A DNA stretch of 64,000 nucleotides from Prosthecobacter sp. (GTDB lineage: Bacteria > Verrucomicrobiota > Verrucomicrobiia > Verrucomicrobiales > Verrucomicrobiaceae). The notes below the pieces were generated by a model, which was not told the origin of the DNA, made no database searches, and saw only the letters and a list, made by a program, of their open reading frames with translations. Of the stretch, positions 12,001 to 17,592 are shown in pieces. A program made the translations under genes and the position numbers. How positions within the stretch are numbered: the stretch's first letter is position 1; each line of letters starts with the position of its first letter. The DNA lies in assembly GCA_030833205.1 (NCBI GenBank), contig JAURHS010000005.1, forward strand, positions 1 to 64,000. Reading direction: 5' to 3'.

Positions 12001-13072
12001 AACCGTTGACAAACGCATCTGGATGACTGGTGGCTTCATCACCTCCAGAGCGCCTCTCAATGACATCTGGCTCTACAACACGACCAACAACAAGTGGACC
12101 TGGCGCAGTGGCTCGAAGGTCTCGGGAAGCAGCGGCAGATTTGGCAACAAAGGCGTTGCGGAAGACCTCAACCACCCTGCCGCACGATGGACGGGCAACA
12201 CCTTCGTTGGTGTGGACGGCTCGCAATGGTTCTTTGGCGGTGGCGGCAAGGACGGCATGGGCGGCAACGGGCGCTGTTCGGACATGTGGCGCCTGCACAT
12301 CCTTCCGCCGGCAGGCTCCAGCGATCCGGATGCGCCTCAGGCAGATCTCACTGGGCTTACCATCCTCAACTACAACCCCACCAGTAACAATGTGAGCACC
12401 AGCACTCAGAGCACAACCCCAATCAGTGGCACATTGACGGGTAGCGATCTGGACGGTGACCCGCTGCAGTTCCTGCTGGCTGGAGGAAACACGGTGACCA
12501 CTCAGGGTACCTTCAATCTGCAGAGCGGGGGCAAGTGGACCTACACCCCCAACCCCTACTACAGCGGCAATGCCAGCTTCAGCTTCACCGCCAATGACGC
12601 CTACGGCGGCTCCAGCCCCGTGTACAGTCTGCGCGTCACCGTGGCCACCAACCTCGCCGATGGCGACGGAGACGGAATTCCCGATGCTTACGAGGCCCTG
12701 AAATGGGGCAGCGCCCTGCAGGGCAACGCGGCAGACGACAGTGACGGTGACGGTCAAAACAACCTGATGGAATACTTGGCTGGCACAGACCCCATGGACG
12801 GATCGAGCTTCATGATGCAGCAACTCAGCATCAGCCCATCGGCTGGCGGACAATCTCAATTCAGCTTCCAGCTGGATCCCGTGCGCTCGGGGATTCGCTA
12901 TCATCTCGAAACCACCACCGATCTGCTTCAGTGGCAGCGCCTTGGAACCTTTGAATTTGCCACCCCAGGTAAGGCGGTCATTGACACCCTCGACCCGGTC
13001 TCCGAACAACTGCGGCTCTACCGCATCCGTCTGGAGTCAACACTTGCACCAGCGCCGGCCCCCGCCCCGTAG
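2..13072 (+). CDS. Giant secreted multidomain repeat protein (5' partial)
   Basis: The frame is open to the left edge, so the first GTG at base 8 is probably internal and the N-terminus lies upstream. Numbering from base 8, visible modules are: a fibronectin-like segment (about 1-110); a PKD domain (136-200, FDFGDGTPTE); an alpha/alpha-toroid-like helical domain resembling prenyltransferase/squalene-oxidase repeats (205-608); two PKD domains (611-798); a CARDB-like domain (801-908); a choice-of-anchor-D-like region (916-1095); a cadherin-like domain (1098-1195); ten long Ig/cadherin-like repeats (1197-2828); four Calx-beta-like repeats (2832-3435); six Kelch motifs (3672-4102, each with xxFGG or a variant); a VCBS-like domain; and a thrombospondin type 3 calcium segment (DGDGDGIPDAYE, about 4219). 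It ends in a Pro-Ala tail with no sorting motif I recognise. Surface or secreted adhesion or substrate binding is inferred. Function is unknown. Confidence 0.9.
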   Translation, partial: TNVVGDDTNPIISGLYSRGNNSTSYQLFATVNPNGVATTATFQYSTDPTFATGVTTSTSYDIGSGSSGVEFSTPVSGLSSTSTYYWRVVATRTGPTNFTSGVQRIFRVSVMPSYTQSVNYGKVLLNTARNVWGRTWDGVAPYSATFDFGDGTPTETQTGLSTTAQTDYIDTTHAYNSTGTKNWSLTVTDATGSTVQRTGAIRVLLSQTVSDRVHMAMEKGLEYLYLNPTEINSTSVYYPWVGRGMYDCYTFGTGASVLLSFEENEHLPGEDWVEEIYAPLTIKIRNYILDYAAQANISDHSDGVAARNQDRNDNGKGVYWPTTAGHQTYSNGLAAMALILSVRNKAEAEALSPLPAGSVAIKAAYSNLYLLIQDFVDQMLYSQGDGGNRGGYIYSVTTPTEGRDASTMQWPALALGAAMDRLEETIPAWYWENAIVGFNALKNPSTGGVGYRDPTSWNNLAKTGGALAALSFAGAQIGSHPDATDYYNYIRTYWTAAPSWSGSNAGWTGQWYAMYGLKKGLGLQGVTNMSIGATTRSWKQDFNAWLLGDATLLDTPNASLGNGYRSTNSMFGQLANGSWKSNIEPASFNNSTNMDTAKAILILSDAVTRPVPVAVISPIPEQTNKPAGRSFTLDGSDSYHLDANSAIATYQWDFNSADGINWNNPDATGPIVTNPGYANVGTYTITLRVSDNKSPTGYATTTADVTVTSADVAPIAVAKPVGGFGGYAGRVGQPITLDGSASYDPDGDAITLYSWDLNGDGVYGDATGVTTTVTFSSPYQGSIGLRVTANGKTSNNIATIDIQAGDSDLVANSLTLTNVVRRTSADAVIVVTNDPASGKPFSNVKLRLYNGDPYAGGGPVGPIQTLNFTAGETKTITLTNVPLGGAGTIWVFLDTENSVVEVNETNNILGPYRYDPEIDVSTSAYSNIIHNFTVETFETLIQGQTSVTRTYRFFNTGTMDLTGISVSKAGSFPGDYSITQPSVSTLPKAVELSSCTTTSGSTTVTCASTAGLSAGLRVTGPGIPDGTTVASVTDAGTFELSQNASSSGSGRSLVAAAGSTFTVTFSPQGPDDRNATIQVNSNDWDEAPFNLLVTGFGRVYPTDITLTPPTIAENNAANATVGTLSTTDGNVADTFTYTLVSGTGDTDNASFTIVGNSLSIVPSADYETKNSYSLRVRTTDQTGLSFEEALTVTILQRNEAPVLAATKANPTTTENSGDGTGSSDAFLFTGSGVTDIDFVGATLGTGKITVTLAAYQTGDVLTLPTSVAHAANAVQRSGNSVQISNGSAWTTIGTVDATSTGLATGLVINLNSSATENNIGYVLDKILFRSTADNPTLNNQYTTRTYSLVVNDGNNNATAGGPAALDSNTISGGTITIAPVNDNPIVDLNGSGSAGLNHSVTWTESANSAHTTIATVTAASATDSDNTRWSKVTLTFDVVPNGSSEVLNIGGSDFSPGTSATNTDIGSWLVSSNGSNRITIAPDGANSALMSEFVTLLQGITYINNTDNATAGNRVVTIEASDAGHDNAGTAPFSTGSATLTITVVPTNDQPTFDTLAGPTYFENAINATPALLDGSITITDIDSPDYNGGTLAISGLVANDIVSLPSSPAAAAGAVRLSAGNVDYHNGTTWVTVGTATGGSAATFTITFNASSTVAIVEAVTEALTFATTSDNPILTRTLTYTLNDNDGNTTQPSSHLVTIKLDNDAPVLAGTTGLTFVENGSAAAFVSSASSSDSDAQDSFYSAGAVGSLTVSLDTYVTGDTLSINNQGTGVGQIGVAGANLSYSNTVIGTISGGSASNLVVTFTNAAANNAAVAAIINNLRFVTASEDPTVNNTDPSRVFTISLNDGGNRRDATSSTGALTGTLTGTITITAVNDQLALTVANPALSYVENGSALSLDTAATLSDADDSQMASATISVSANFRVGDLLEVTTTGTSITANYDANTGVLSLTGADSLANYQTVLRSLTYRNGTEDPQDKLARSSLTVAYSVVDANSDAVGATTATDSRVINLDSVNDAPTLAATKSDPTYTENGNAVQLFSASTVSDVDAEPASFGGGNIRVTFAAYHTGDVIRLPSSVPHANNAIQVSGSNVQISDGTSWTTIGTVDGTANGQATGLTLNLNASATEAMLGAVINSIEFITANENPAANQTKLTRTYSIVVNDGDNNAKSGTPGADSNAITAGTLTIAPVNDAPLADLNGGTAGNDNAVTWTEVANGSHTAVNLASAAAFTDPADNLNLSAMTLTLTGLADGDSESLTIAGTNFPLNTAATSVDVGSFLVSYNATTKVVTIVPDGSLYTTLANFQALMRGVTYNNSTNNPTAGNRNIAVVITDAGLNDTSATDTASSISRNITLTVTPTNDQPTFAGVTAISYFENALNTAAAALNGNLTLTDIDSPDYNGGSLAISGLVTGDVVSLPTTAAAALGSVKLESNDVKYHDGSAWVTVGTSSGGTATTLTLTFNATATVAIVEAVAEALTFATTSDAPATSRTLTYTLDDNDGNSTQPVTQVVTIKLDNDAPALAATSSSASYNENAVAVALTTSATFSDPDASANFYNAGANAATLTVSFAEYVTGDVLSVANLGGGAGQIGFNTGTISYAGNNFATASGGVAGALTITMNSASATRAAIEALINALRFHSTSDNPTMEGSKPTRALTITLNDAANTKDATSTTTALTATLTGTITITPSNDVPTLDLDANNSSLATVNDYKTIFSRGGSPVAIADSDATLADLDNAQLQSMTIVITNLQDSGSETISATGTLPGGISGNFDAGTGTYTLTGPASPADFQAALLMLRYNNSSATPSFNDRILQIKANDGTGDSLVATSTVRVADLLVTAGTPVSENNTYAFFTVRSNVGEVLNLVLSNTADLTDRDATIGGFSIQYKVSGGSWTNYTWNGSSGNRPTIAGTAGDSGTVLVRVPIISEADNTFEDLETFVLTATATSASLSTGDICSISDKGTGNRYTDEGVLDNSGTPDDDNIIIANNISVNERSPYAVFTLQGLEGEKFTLATSNGLTNSTTGITGIANIEVLVAGSWVSYSAPATFPDDGDATPSESTTMLARVDISVEQDSLVDNAEKFRLTPTTRSGTVGTAGTATIYDDGNGSIWIAGNTTSNADDPFAGGYSGPLLDDDRSMSLNTGLSFNENSPYAVFRLTGFEGQRAILGVSNGGAGQTTGLSTVEWLDGSTWKAAGAYTTLPDDLDGTPAESSSILIRVDLTPERDDVSDNAETFNATATTTSGVAASGGLGTVYDQFSGSIFLASNTSQNADDPTAGGYSGPLLDDDRVLTVTSVTINENSPYANFEITGIEGQITRLSIENTQTTGLVTLEILVAGVWVVPGATYTMPTVGGALDGEVSKIMARIGAIPERDMIYEAAETFKLVAGTNSNTPSSGGVGTIKDDNTGSIFLVTNNTLTPNDPTAGGYVGPGMDDDRAEIAVYNSTSTLDGTTELFDGLSLIAMGNASECFDAPKTITVKNIGVVNLEIYEIKFAGGNATCFVDGTNPAPTLANPLIVPPNGGTVQVTAIFKTTVEGPHTTTMTIVNNDGNEANFDITLNGNGVVFRAAETGPVPEGGVALTVSGRDYDADGQYLTPVIDPNAVIEPGDTITALEIAGPTNEILNQFNGLPDGGIIAVPQGDKILYFRANYNGGSGNDLVLTNVAAGGTGTPVWVWMAGPKARNNVGVFTGSAATRQPGARQGSMSFQAMDGNLWVFGGYGYGSETRITPRYLSDLWRYNRSLGTWTYINGGTTVDGLGSYPATVPNAGQPMSRHTGASYAACDGKFYLFGGRTTSGRLNDFWKFDPDLGTWTLLAGSDNPNGLGSYGTKEVPSTSNLPRARANSVACTYKCELLVFGGSAGDGSSYLNDLWLYHVYTGEWEWVSGSNGSLAGNAGLNATGVYGTKGTPAAANVPGARRDATGWVVGDKFYVFGGIGYATAAGTAGDLNDLWCFDLITKQWTWLSGSNALNDAGVYPANTSADESDAIYPAARSASTGWATVDKRIWMTGGFITSRAPLNDIWLYNTTNNKWTWRSGSKVSGSSGRFGNKGVAEDLNHPAARWTGNTFVGVDGSQWFFGGGGKDGMGGNGRCSDMWRLHILPPAGSSDPDAPQADLTGLTILNYNPTSNNVSTSTQSTTPISGTLTGSDLDGDPLQFLLAGGNTVTTQGTFNLQSGGKWTYTPNPYYSGNASFSFTANDAYGGSSPVYSLRVTVATNLADGDGDGIPDAYEALKWGSALQGNAADDSDGDGQNNLMEYLAGTDPMDGSSFMMQQLSISPSAGGQSQFSFQLDPVRSGIRYHLETTTDLLQWQRLGTFEFATPGKAVIDTLDPVSEQLRLYRIRLESTLAPAPAPAP
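3597..5626 (+). repeat. Four-domain block, copy 1, in the giant protein
   Basis: Four consecutive domains begin with APVLAATK, PIVDLNG, PTFDTLAGPTYFENA and APVLAGTTG. The same four recur in the same order about 2.44-2.46 kb downstream. Protein similarity is high, for example both third domains contain TDIDSPDYNGG, while many synonymous positions differ. This points to an old segmental duplication under protein-level constraint. Confidence 0.85.
6054..8069 (+). repeat. Four-domain block, copy 2, in the giant protein
   Basis: Second copy of the four-domain block, with domains starting APTLAATK, APLADLNG, PTFAGVTAISYFENA and APALAATSS. It is separated from copy 1 by a single unpaired domain at about 5630-6048 (QLALTVANPALSYVENGS). 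A related single domain follows copy 2 at 8080-8490. The offsets between matching domains are 2436 to 2457 bases, close to constant. Confidence 0.85.
8513..10320 (+). repeat. Four Calx-beta-like tandem repeats
   Basis: Four units of about 147-154 codons have start motifs VSENNTYAFF, VNERSPYAVF, FNENSPYAVF and INENSPYANF at about 8529, 8970, 9432 and 9886. Units 2-4 share an acidic linker of the form DDPxAGGYxGPxxDDDR, which could bind calcium. The unit type resembles Calx-beta domains in its E-N-S start and acidic loops, but I could not confirm the family. Confidence 0.7.
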
Positions 13073-13092
13073 CGCCTCGACACGGCCCCATG

Positions 13093-13115
13093 TCCCGTCC
13101 GCGAACCGGGCGGGA
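13093..13115 (+). terminator. Hairpin downstream of the giant gene
   Basis: TCCCGTCCG-CGAAC-CGGGCGGGA forms a 9-bp stem (one G-U pair) with a 5-nt loop, 20 bases past the stop codon. No U-tract follows, so it is a terminator-like or 3'-end-stabilising hairpin rather than a classical intrinsic terminator. Confidence 0.5.
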
Positions 13116-13173
13116 TTGGGGGTAGGTTGCCCAACCCTGAAAAGACTGGGGGCGTCAGGAGCGTAGAAAGGGG

Positions 13174-15381
13174 ATGCAACGCCCCCTTTGCTTCGGCCTG
13201 ATGACGGCCGCCCTCCTGACCGGCAGCGCCCTTGCCCAACAAGTCACCCTGCCCCTGCCCCGCTTGCTGACCATCAACCCGATGGGCGCACAGGCCGGCA
13301 AGACCCTGGAAGTCAGCATCACCGGCGAGAACCTCGAAGACATCCAGAGCCTGCAATTCTCCGAGCCGCGCATCACCGCCAAGGCTCTGGGCAACAACAA
13401 ATTCGAAGTCCAAGTCCCTGCTGACCTTGCGCCTGCCGTGCACGATGCGCGCATCGTCTGCCGCCTCGGGCTCTCCTCGCCGCGCGCCTTCTGCGTGGGC
13501 AATCTTCCCGAGCTGCAACGCAGCAAACCCAACACCAGCCTGGCCACCGCCATGGACCTGCCCATCGGCAGTCTGGTCAATGCCAGCATGAGCAAGCGCA
13601 GTGTGGACTACTACCGCATCGAGGCCAAGAGCGGACAGCGACTGCTCATCGAGTGTCAGGCCACCGGCATTGACTCCCGCCTCATGCCCGTGCTGGCCCT
13701 GGCCGATGCCCGTGGCGCGGACATCAAGGTCAACCGCACCACCGGCTTGATGGAGCATGTGGTGGACAAGGACGGCCCGCTGGTCCTCAAGCTCAATGAC
13801 CTCACCTTCCAGGGCGGAGAGCGCCACTACTACCGCTTGGCGGTGCGCGAAATCGCCAAGGACGCCATCGTCTCGCACCTGCCGCGCACCCGCCGCGTCA
13901 GCGCCATGTCCTGGCCTCCCGTGGGTCTGGCCGCAGAGCCTGCCATGCAGGAAAAGGAACCCAACAACCAAGCGGCGCAGATTCAGAAGATCAGCCTGCC
14001 CTGCGACATTGGCGGCAGCTTCTTCCCCGCCGCCGATCAGGATCTCTTCGAGTTCCAGGCCCGCAAGGGTGAAGTCTGGTGGGTGGAGGTGGCCTCAGAG
14101 CGCCTTGGCCTCAACACCGACCCCTTTGTGTTGGTGCAACAAGTCAGCATGAAGGACGGCAAGCGCGTGCTCAGCGATGTGGCCGAACTCTACGACATCG
14201 CGCCTCCGCTCAAGCCCACCAGCAATGGCTACAGCTACGATGGGCCGGTGTATGATGCCGGCTCCGCCGACATCAACGGCAAGTTTGAGATCAAGGCCGA
14301 TGGCACCTATCAGCTGCAGATCCGCGATCTGTTTGGAGGCACCCGCAACGAGCCAGGCAACCGCTACCGCCTGATCGTGCGCAAGGCCCAGCCGGATTTC
14401 TCCCTGGCCGCTTGGGGCCTGCACATGACCCTGCGCAATGGCGATCGCAGCGCCCTGTCCAAACCCATGACACTGCGTGCTGGTGACAGCCGCGCCTTTG
14501 AAGTGGCCGTGGTGCGTCGCGATGGCTTTGACGGCGAGATCGAAATCCTCATGGACAACCTGCCCGCCGGCGTGCAGGCCAAGGGCCTGAAGATCGGCAA
14601 GGGCAAGAGCGTTGGCCACCTCATCCTCAGCTCCGCCAAGGACGCCAAACCCGGCTGGACGCTGGCCAACCTGCGCGGCCGCGCGGTCATTGACGGCAAG
14701 CCCATTGAGCGCCGCGTGGCCATGGCCGGCGTGCAGTGGCCGGTGCGCGATGCCAAGGGCGAGCTGCCCGCGCCGCGCCTGCTGGCCGATGTGCCAGTCT
14801 CGGTGAGCAACTCCGAGCCCGCGCCTGTGACCCTTGCCACGGCACAGCCCAGCTTCGAAGCCAAGGTCGGAGGCAAGGTGGACATTCCCCTGCAATTGAC
14901 CTGGAACAACGAGTTCAACGGCAGCTCCCTGCGCGTCAAAGCGTACGGAGAAGGCGTCAGCGCGTTGAAGGAATTTGAAATTCCCCTCAATGCCAAGGAG
15001 CACAAACTCAGCCTCAACCTCGCTGAATTGAAGCTGCCGGCCGGGGTCTACACCTTTGCCCTGCAGACCATTGGCATCAGCCGCTACCGTTACAATCCCG
15101 CCGCGGTTCCCTTGGCGGAGGCCGAGCAGAAAAAGGCGCAGGAGCAGGCTGCCCTGGCCGCTGCCGAAGCCAAGAAGATTGCCGCCACCGACGCTGCCGC
15201 CGCCAAGCGCGCCGCAGAAAAACAAAAGCAGGCTGAGGCCGCCATGGCCGCTGCATCCAGCCGCATGAAGGCCGTGAGCAGCGCCGCCAACCCCACGGAC
15301 ACCGTGGACATCTTCTTCTCCCAGCCCATCGAACTGCGCGTGATTGCCGATGGCAGCACCGCCAGCACCAAGGCCCCATGA
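13174..15381 (+). CDS. PPC-domain exported protein
   Basis: 735 aa. A Sec signal peptide (MQRPLCFGLMTAALLTGSALA) is followed by a TIG/IPT-like segment (about 30-105), two bacterial pre-peptidase C-terminal (PPC)-like domains (about 115-230 and 262-405, the second starting EKEPNNQAAQ), further beta-rich segments, and an Ala/Lys-rich coiled coil near 640-700. I see no protease domain, so this is a stand-alone PPC protein of the type found beside cytochrome-WD40 and DUF1501 genes in Planctomycetes and Verrucomicrobia. The start has a purine-rich AAAGGGG just upstream, one of few good Shine-Dalgarno matches in the window. Its stop overlaps the next start as ATGA, so the three genes here look co-translated. 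The role is unknown; periplasmic binding or scaffolding is a guess. Confidence 0.8.
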   Translation: MQRPLCFGLMTAALLTGSALAQQVTLPLPRLLTINPMGAQAGKTLEVSITGENLEDIQSLQFSEPRITAKALGNNKFEVQVPADLAPAVHDARIVCRLGLSSPRAFCVGNLPELQRSKPNTSLATAMDLPIGSLVNASMSKRSVDYYRIEAKSGQRLLIECQATGIDSRLMPVLALADARGADIKVNRTTGLMEHVVDKDGPLVLKLNDLTFQGGERHYYRLAVREIAKDAIVSHLPRTRRVSAMSWPPVGLAAEPAMQEKEPNNQAAQIQKISLPCDIGGSFFPAADQDLFEFQARKGEVWWVEVASERLGLNTDPFVLVQQVSMKDGKRVLSDVAELYDIAPPLKPTSNGYSYDGPVYDAGSADINGKFEIKADGTYQLQIRDLFGGTRNEPGNRYRLIVRKAQPDFSLAAWGLHMTLRNGDRSALSKPMTLRAGDSRAFEVAVVRRDGFDGEIEILMDNLPAGVQAKGLKIGKGKSVGHLILSSAKDAKPGWTLANLRGRAVIDGKPIERRVAMAGVQWPVRDAKGELPAPRLLADVPVSVSNSEPAPVTLATAQPSFEAKVGGKVDIPLQLTWNNEFNGSSLRVKAYGEGVSALKEFEIPLNAKEHKLSLNLAELKLPAGVYTFALQTIGISRYRYNPAAVPLAEAEQKKAQEQAALAAAEAKKIAATDAAAAKRAAEKQKQAEAAMAAASSRMKAVSSAANPTDTVDIFFSQPIELRVIADGSTASTKAP

Positions 15382-17579
15382 TTGACTTCCCCTGCTTCCC
15401 CCGGAGCAGCACTCTTGCCCTCAGCCTTGGCGCCGCCACGGCGCTGAGTGCTGCGCCGCTTGAGTTCTACCGCGACATCGAGCCCTTCCTGCGCGACAAC
15501 TGCATCAGTTGCCACAACAAGACCACCACCAAGGCGGGCTTGAACATGGAGACTCCGCAGTTCATGGAAAAGGGCGGTGACAGCGGCACATCCCTGATTC
15601 GCGGGAAGGGCGCACAAAGCCTGGTCGTGCTGGCAGCCAGGCACGAAAAGGACTTGGAGATGCCCCCGGCCAACAACAAGTCCGGCGCGCAGAATCTCAG
15701 CGCCGAGCAGATCGCCAAACTCACCCAATGGATTGATCAGGGCGCACTGGCCGGCAGCCCGCAGCAGCGCGAGGTCAAGATCAGTGCCTTTGCCGCCAGC
15801 GTTGATCCCATCTACAGCGTGGCCCTGAGTCCCGACGGTCAACTCGCCGCCAGCGGACGCGCCAACCGCATTGACCTTCACGACTTGAGCACGCGCCGCC
15901 AGGTCAGCAGCCTTGTCGCCCACGAGGGCATGGTGCAAACCCTCGCCTTCAGCCCCGATGGCAGGCAACTGGCCAGCGGCAGCTTCCGCGAAATCAAACT
16001 CTGGGATGTCATCGCGCAACCGATGCAAGCCGCCGCCGCCAAGCCCGCCGACGCCGCTTTGCTGGCACAGGCGATGACGGCGCTCAAACTCAAGGGCGAG
16101 GTCAAACACAGCCTCAGCGCCGATGGCCAATGGCTCTGCCTCACTGAGCCCAGCGGCAATCTGCATCTGCTGCAGACCAAGCCCCTCAAGGCGCAAGCCG
16201 CCCTGCGCGGCAGCCTCAATCAGCAACAGCAGCGCAGTCAACTGCAGCGGCAAATCGCCGCCCAAACCCTTGAGGCCGCGTTTCAGGGCAGCGTGCTCGA
16301 CCGCATTGCCGCACAGGACAAGGCCTTGGATGTGCTGTTGGGCAAGGCCAACGAGGCCATCACGGCCATGACCAAGGCCCTGCCAGAAAAACAAAAGCTG
16401 GTGGCTCCAGCCACGGAGGCCGCGCAGAAGGCCAAGGCCGATGCGGAAGCCGCCCAGCAAAAGCTGGCGGCAAAGCCCATGGACGCCGCGCTCAAGGCCC
16501 AACTCAAAACCGCGCAGGAAAAGGTGCTGAGCACGCGCATGGCCGAGACCTCGGCCAAGGCCGCTGCCCAATCCACTCAAAGCAACATCGACGATGCCAA
16601 GGCCGAGCAGCAGCGCATCGCCAAGGCCAAGGCCGAAAACAAGCTGGCCAGCCAAGCCGCCGACAGCGCCAAAAAGGCCGCCCTGGCCGCAAGCAGCAAG
16701 GCACAGGAACAACTCAAGGCGCTGGACAAGGCCCTGCCCTCCTCCCTGCCCGCCTTTGAGCCTGCGATCTTCAGCGCCGACGGCAGCCGCGTCGCCGCCG
16801 TGCTCAAGGACGGCAGTGTGCGCGTTTGGGGGCTGGCCAGCGGCCGCGTGGTGGCCGAGACCAAGGACCGCAACAAGCCCATGGGTGAAACCGCCGCACT
16901 CAAACTGCAGCGGCACATCAAGGGCACGGATTTTTTTGTCGACCGCGTCAATGCCCTGCGCTTCAGCCCCGATGGCAAGACGCTGGCCTGTGCCGGCGGC
17001 GAGCCTTCGCGCAGTGGCGAGATCACCTTGATTGAAACCGCCAGCGGCAAACTGCTCAAGCGCTGGCGCGAGCATCACAGCGACAGCGTGCTGTGTCTGG
17101 ATTTCTCACCCGATGGCCGCCGACTGGCCAGTGGCGCCGCCGACAAAATCGCCCGCATCACGGACATGGCCAGTGGCAAAATTGTGCTCAGCCTTGAAGG
17201 CCACACCCACCATGTCAACGCCATCGCCTTTCGCAGCGATGCGCGCGTGCTGGCCACTGCCGGTGCAGATGGCACGGTGGTCACCTGGGACCTGCTGATT
17301 GGCGAACGCAAAAAGAAGATCGAGGGCTGGAGCAAGGAAGTCACCTCGCTGCAGTTCATCGGCGCCAGCGACCAGATCGCAGCGGCCTCCGGCGACAACC
17401 GCCTGCGCCTGGTCACCGACAGCGGCAGCGAGGTGCGCAACATCAGCGATGTGCCCGACTACCTGCAAAGCGCCGCCGTCAGCCCCGATGGCAGCCTGCT
17501 GCTGGCCGGCGGCGAAGACAGCATTTTGCGCCTCTGGGACGCAACAAACGGCAGCCCCTTGGCCGTATTTAAACCCTAG
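15378..17579 (+). CDS. Planctomycete-type cytochrome c / WD40 protein
   Basis: 733 aa. A signal peptide leads into a cytochrome domain with the heme motif C42-I-S-C-H46 (PSC1-like, 'planctomycete cytochrome C'). WD40 repeats follow in two blocks, about 140-215 and 455-733, with typical FSPDG..LASG..D..IxLWD strands. Between them lies about 240 residues of Ala/Lys/Gln-rich predicted coiled coil that splits the propeller. The start overlaps the preceding stop (ATGA). This is a likely periplasmic heme protein whose propeller binds a partner. Its position between a PPC protein and a DUF1501 protein is a recurring PVC arrangement. The electron-transfer role is inferred from the heme motif only. 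Confidence 0.85.
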   Translation: MIDFPCFPRSSTLALSLGAATALSAAPLEFYRDIEPFLRDNCISCHNKTTTKAGLNMETPQFMEKGGDSGTSLIRGKGAQSLVVLAARHEKDLEMPPANNKSGAQNLSAEQIAKLTQWIDQGALAGSPQQREVKISAFAASVDPIYSVALSPDGQLAASGRANRIDLHDLSTRRQVSSLVAHEGMVQTLAFSPDGRQLASGSFREIKLWDVIAQPMQAAAAKPADAALLAQAMTALKLKGEVKHSLSADGQWLCLTEPSGNLHLLQTKPLKAQAALRGSLNQQQQRSQLQRQIAAQTLEAAFQGSVLDRIAAQDKALDVLLGKANEAITAMTKALPEKQKLVAPATEAAQKAKADAEAAQQKLAAKPMDAALKAQLKTAQEKVLSTRMAETSAKAAAQSTQSNIDDAKAEQQRIAKAKAENKLASQAADSAKKAALAASSKAQEQLKALDKALPSSLPAFEPAIFSADGSRVAAVLKDGSVRVWGLASGRVVAETKDRNKPMGETAALKLQRHIKGTDFFVDRVNALRFSPDGKTLACAGGEPSRSGEITLIETASGKLLKRWREHHSDSVLCLDFSPDGRRLASGAADKIARITDMASGKIVLSLEGHTHHVNAIAFRSDARVLATAGADGTVVTWDLLIGERKKKIEGWSKEVTSLQFIGASDQIAAASGDNRLRLVTDSGSEVRNISDVPDYLQSAAVSPDGSLLLAGGEDSILRLWDATNGSPLAVFKP

Positions 17580-17592
17580 CTCCACCACGCTC

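Noticed and set aside
15090-17078. 662-aa minus-strand ORF
   Set aside because: Antisense shadow of the PPC and cytochrome-WD40 genes, which have recognisable motifs and coupled starts.
17299-17592. N-terminal extension of DUF1501 copy 1 in the ORF track
   Set aside because: This stretch is an alternative frame of the WD40 gene. The Tat signal begins only after ATG 17593.
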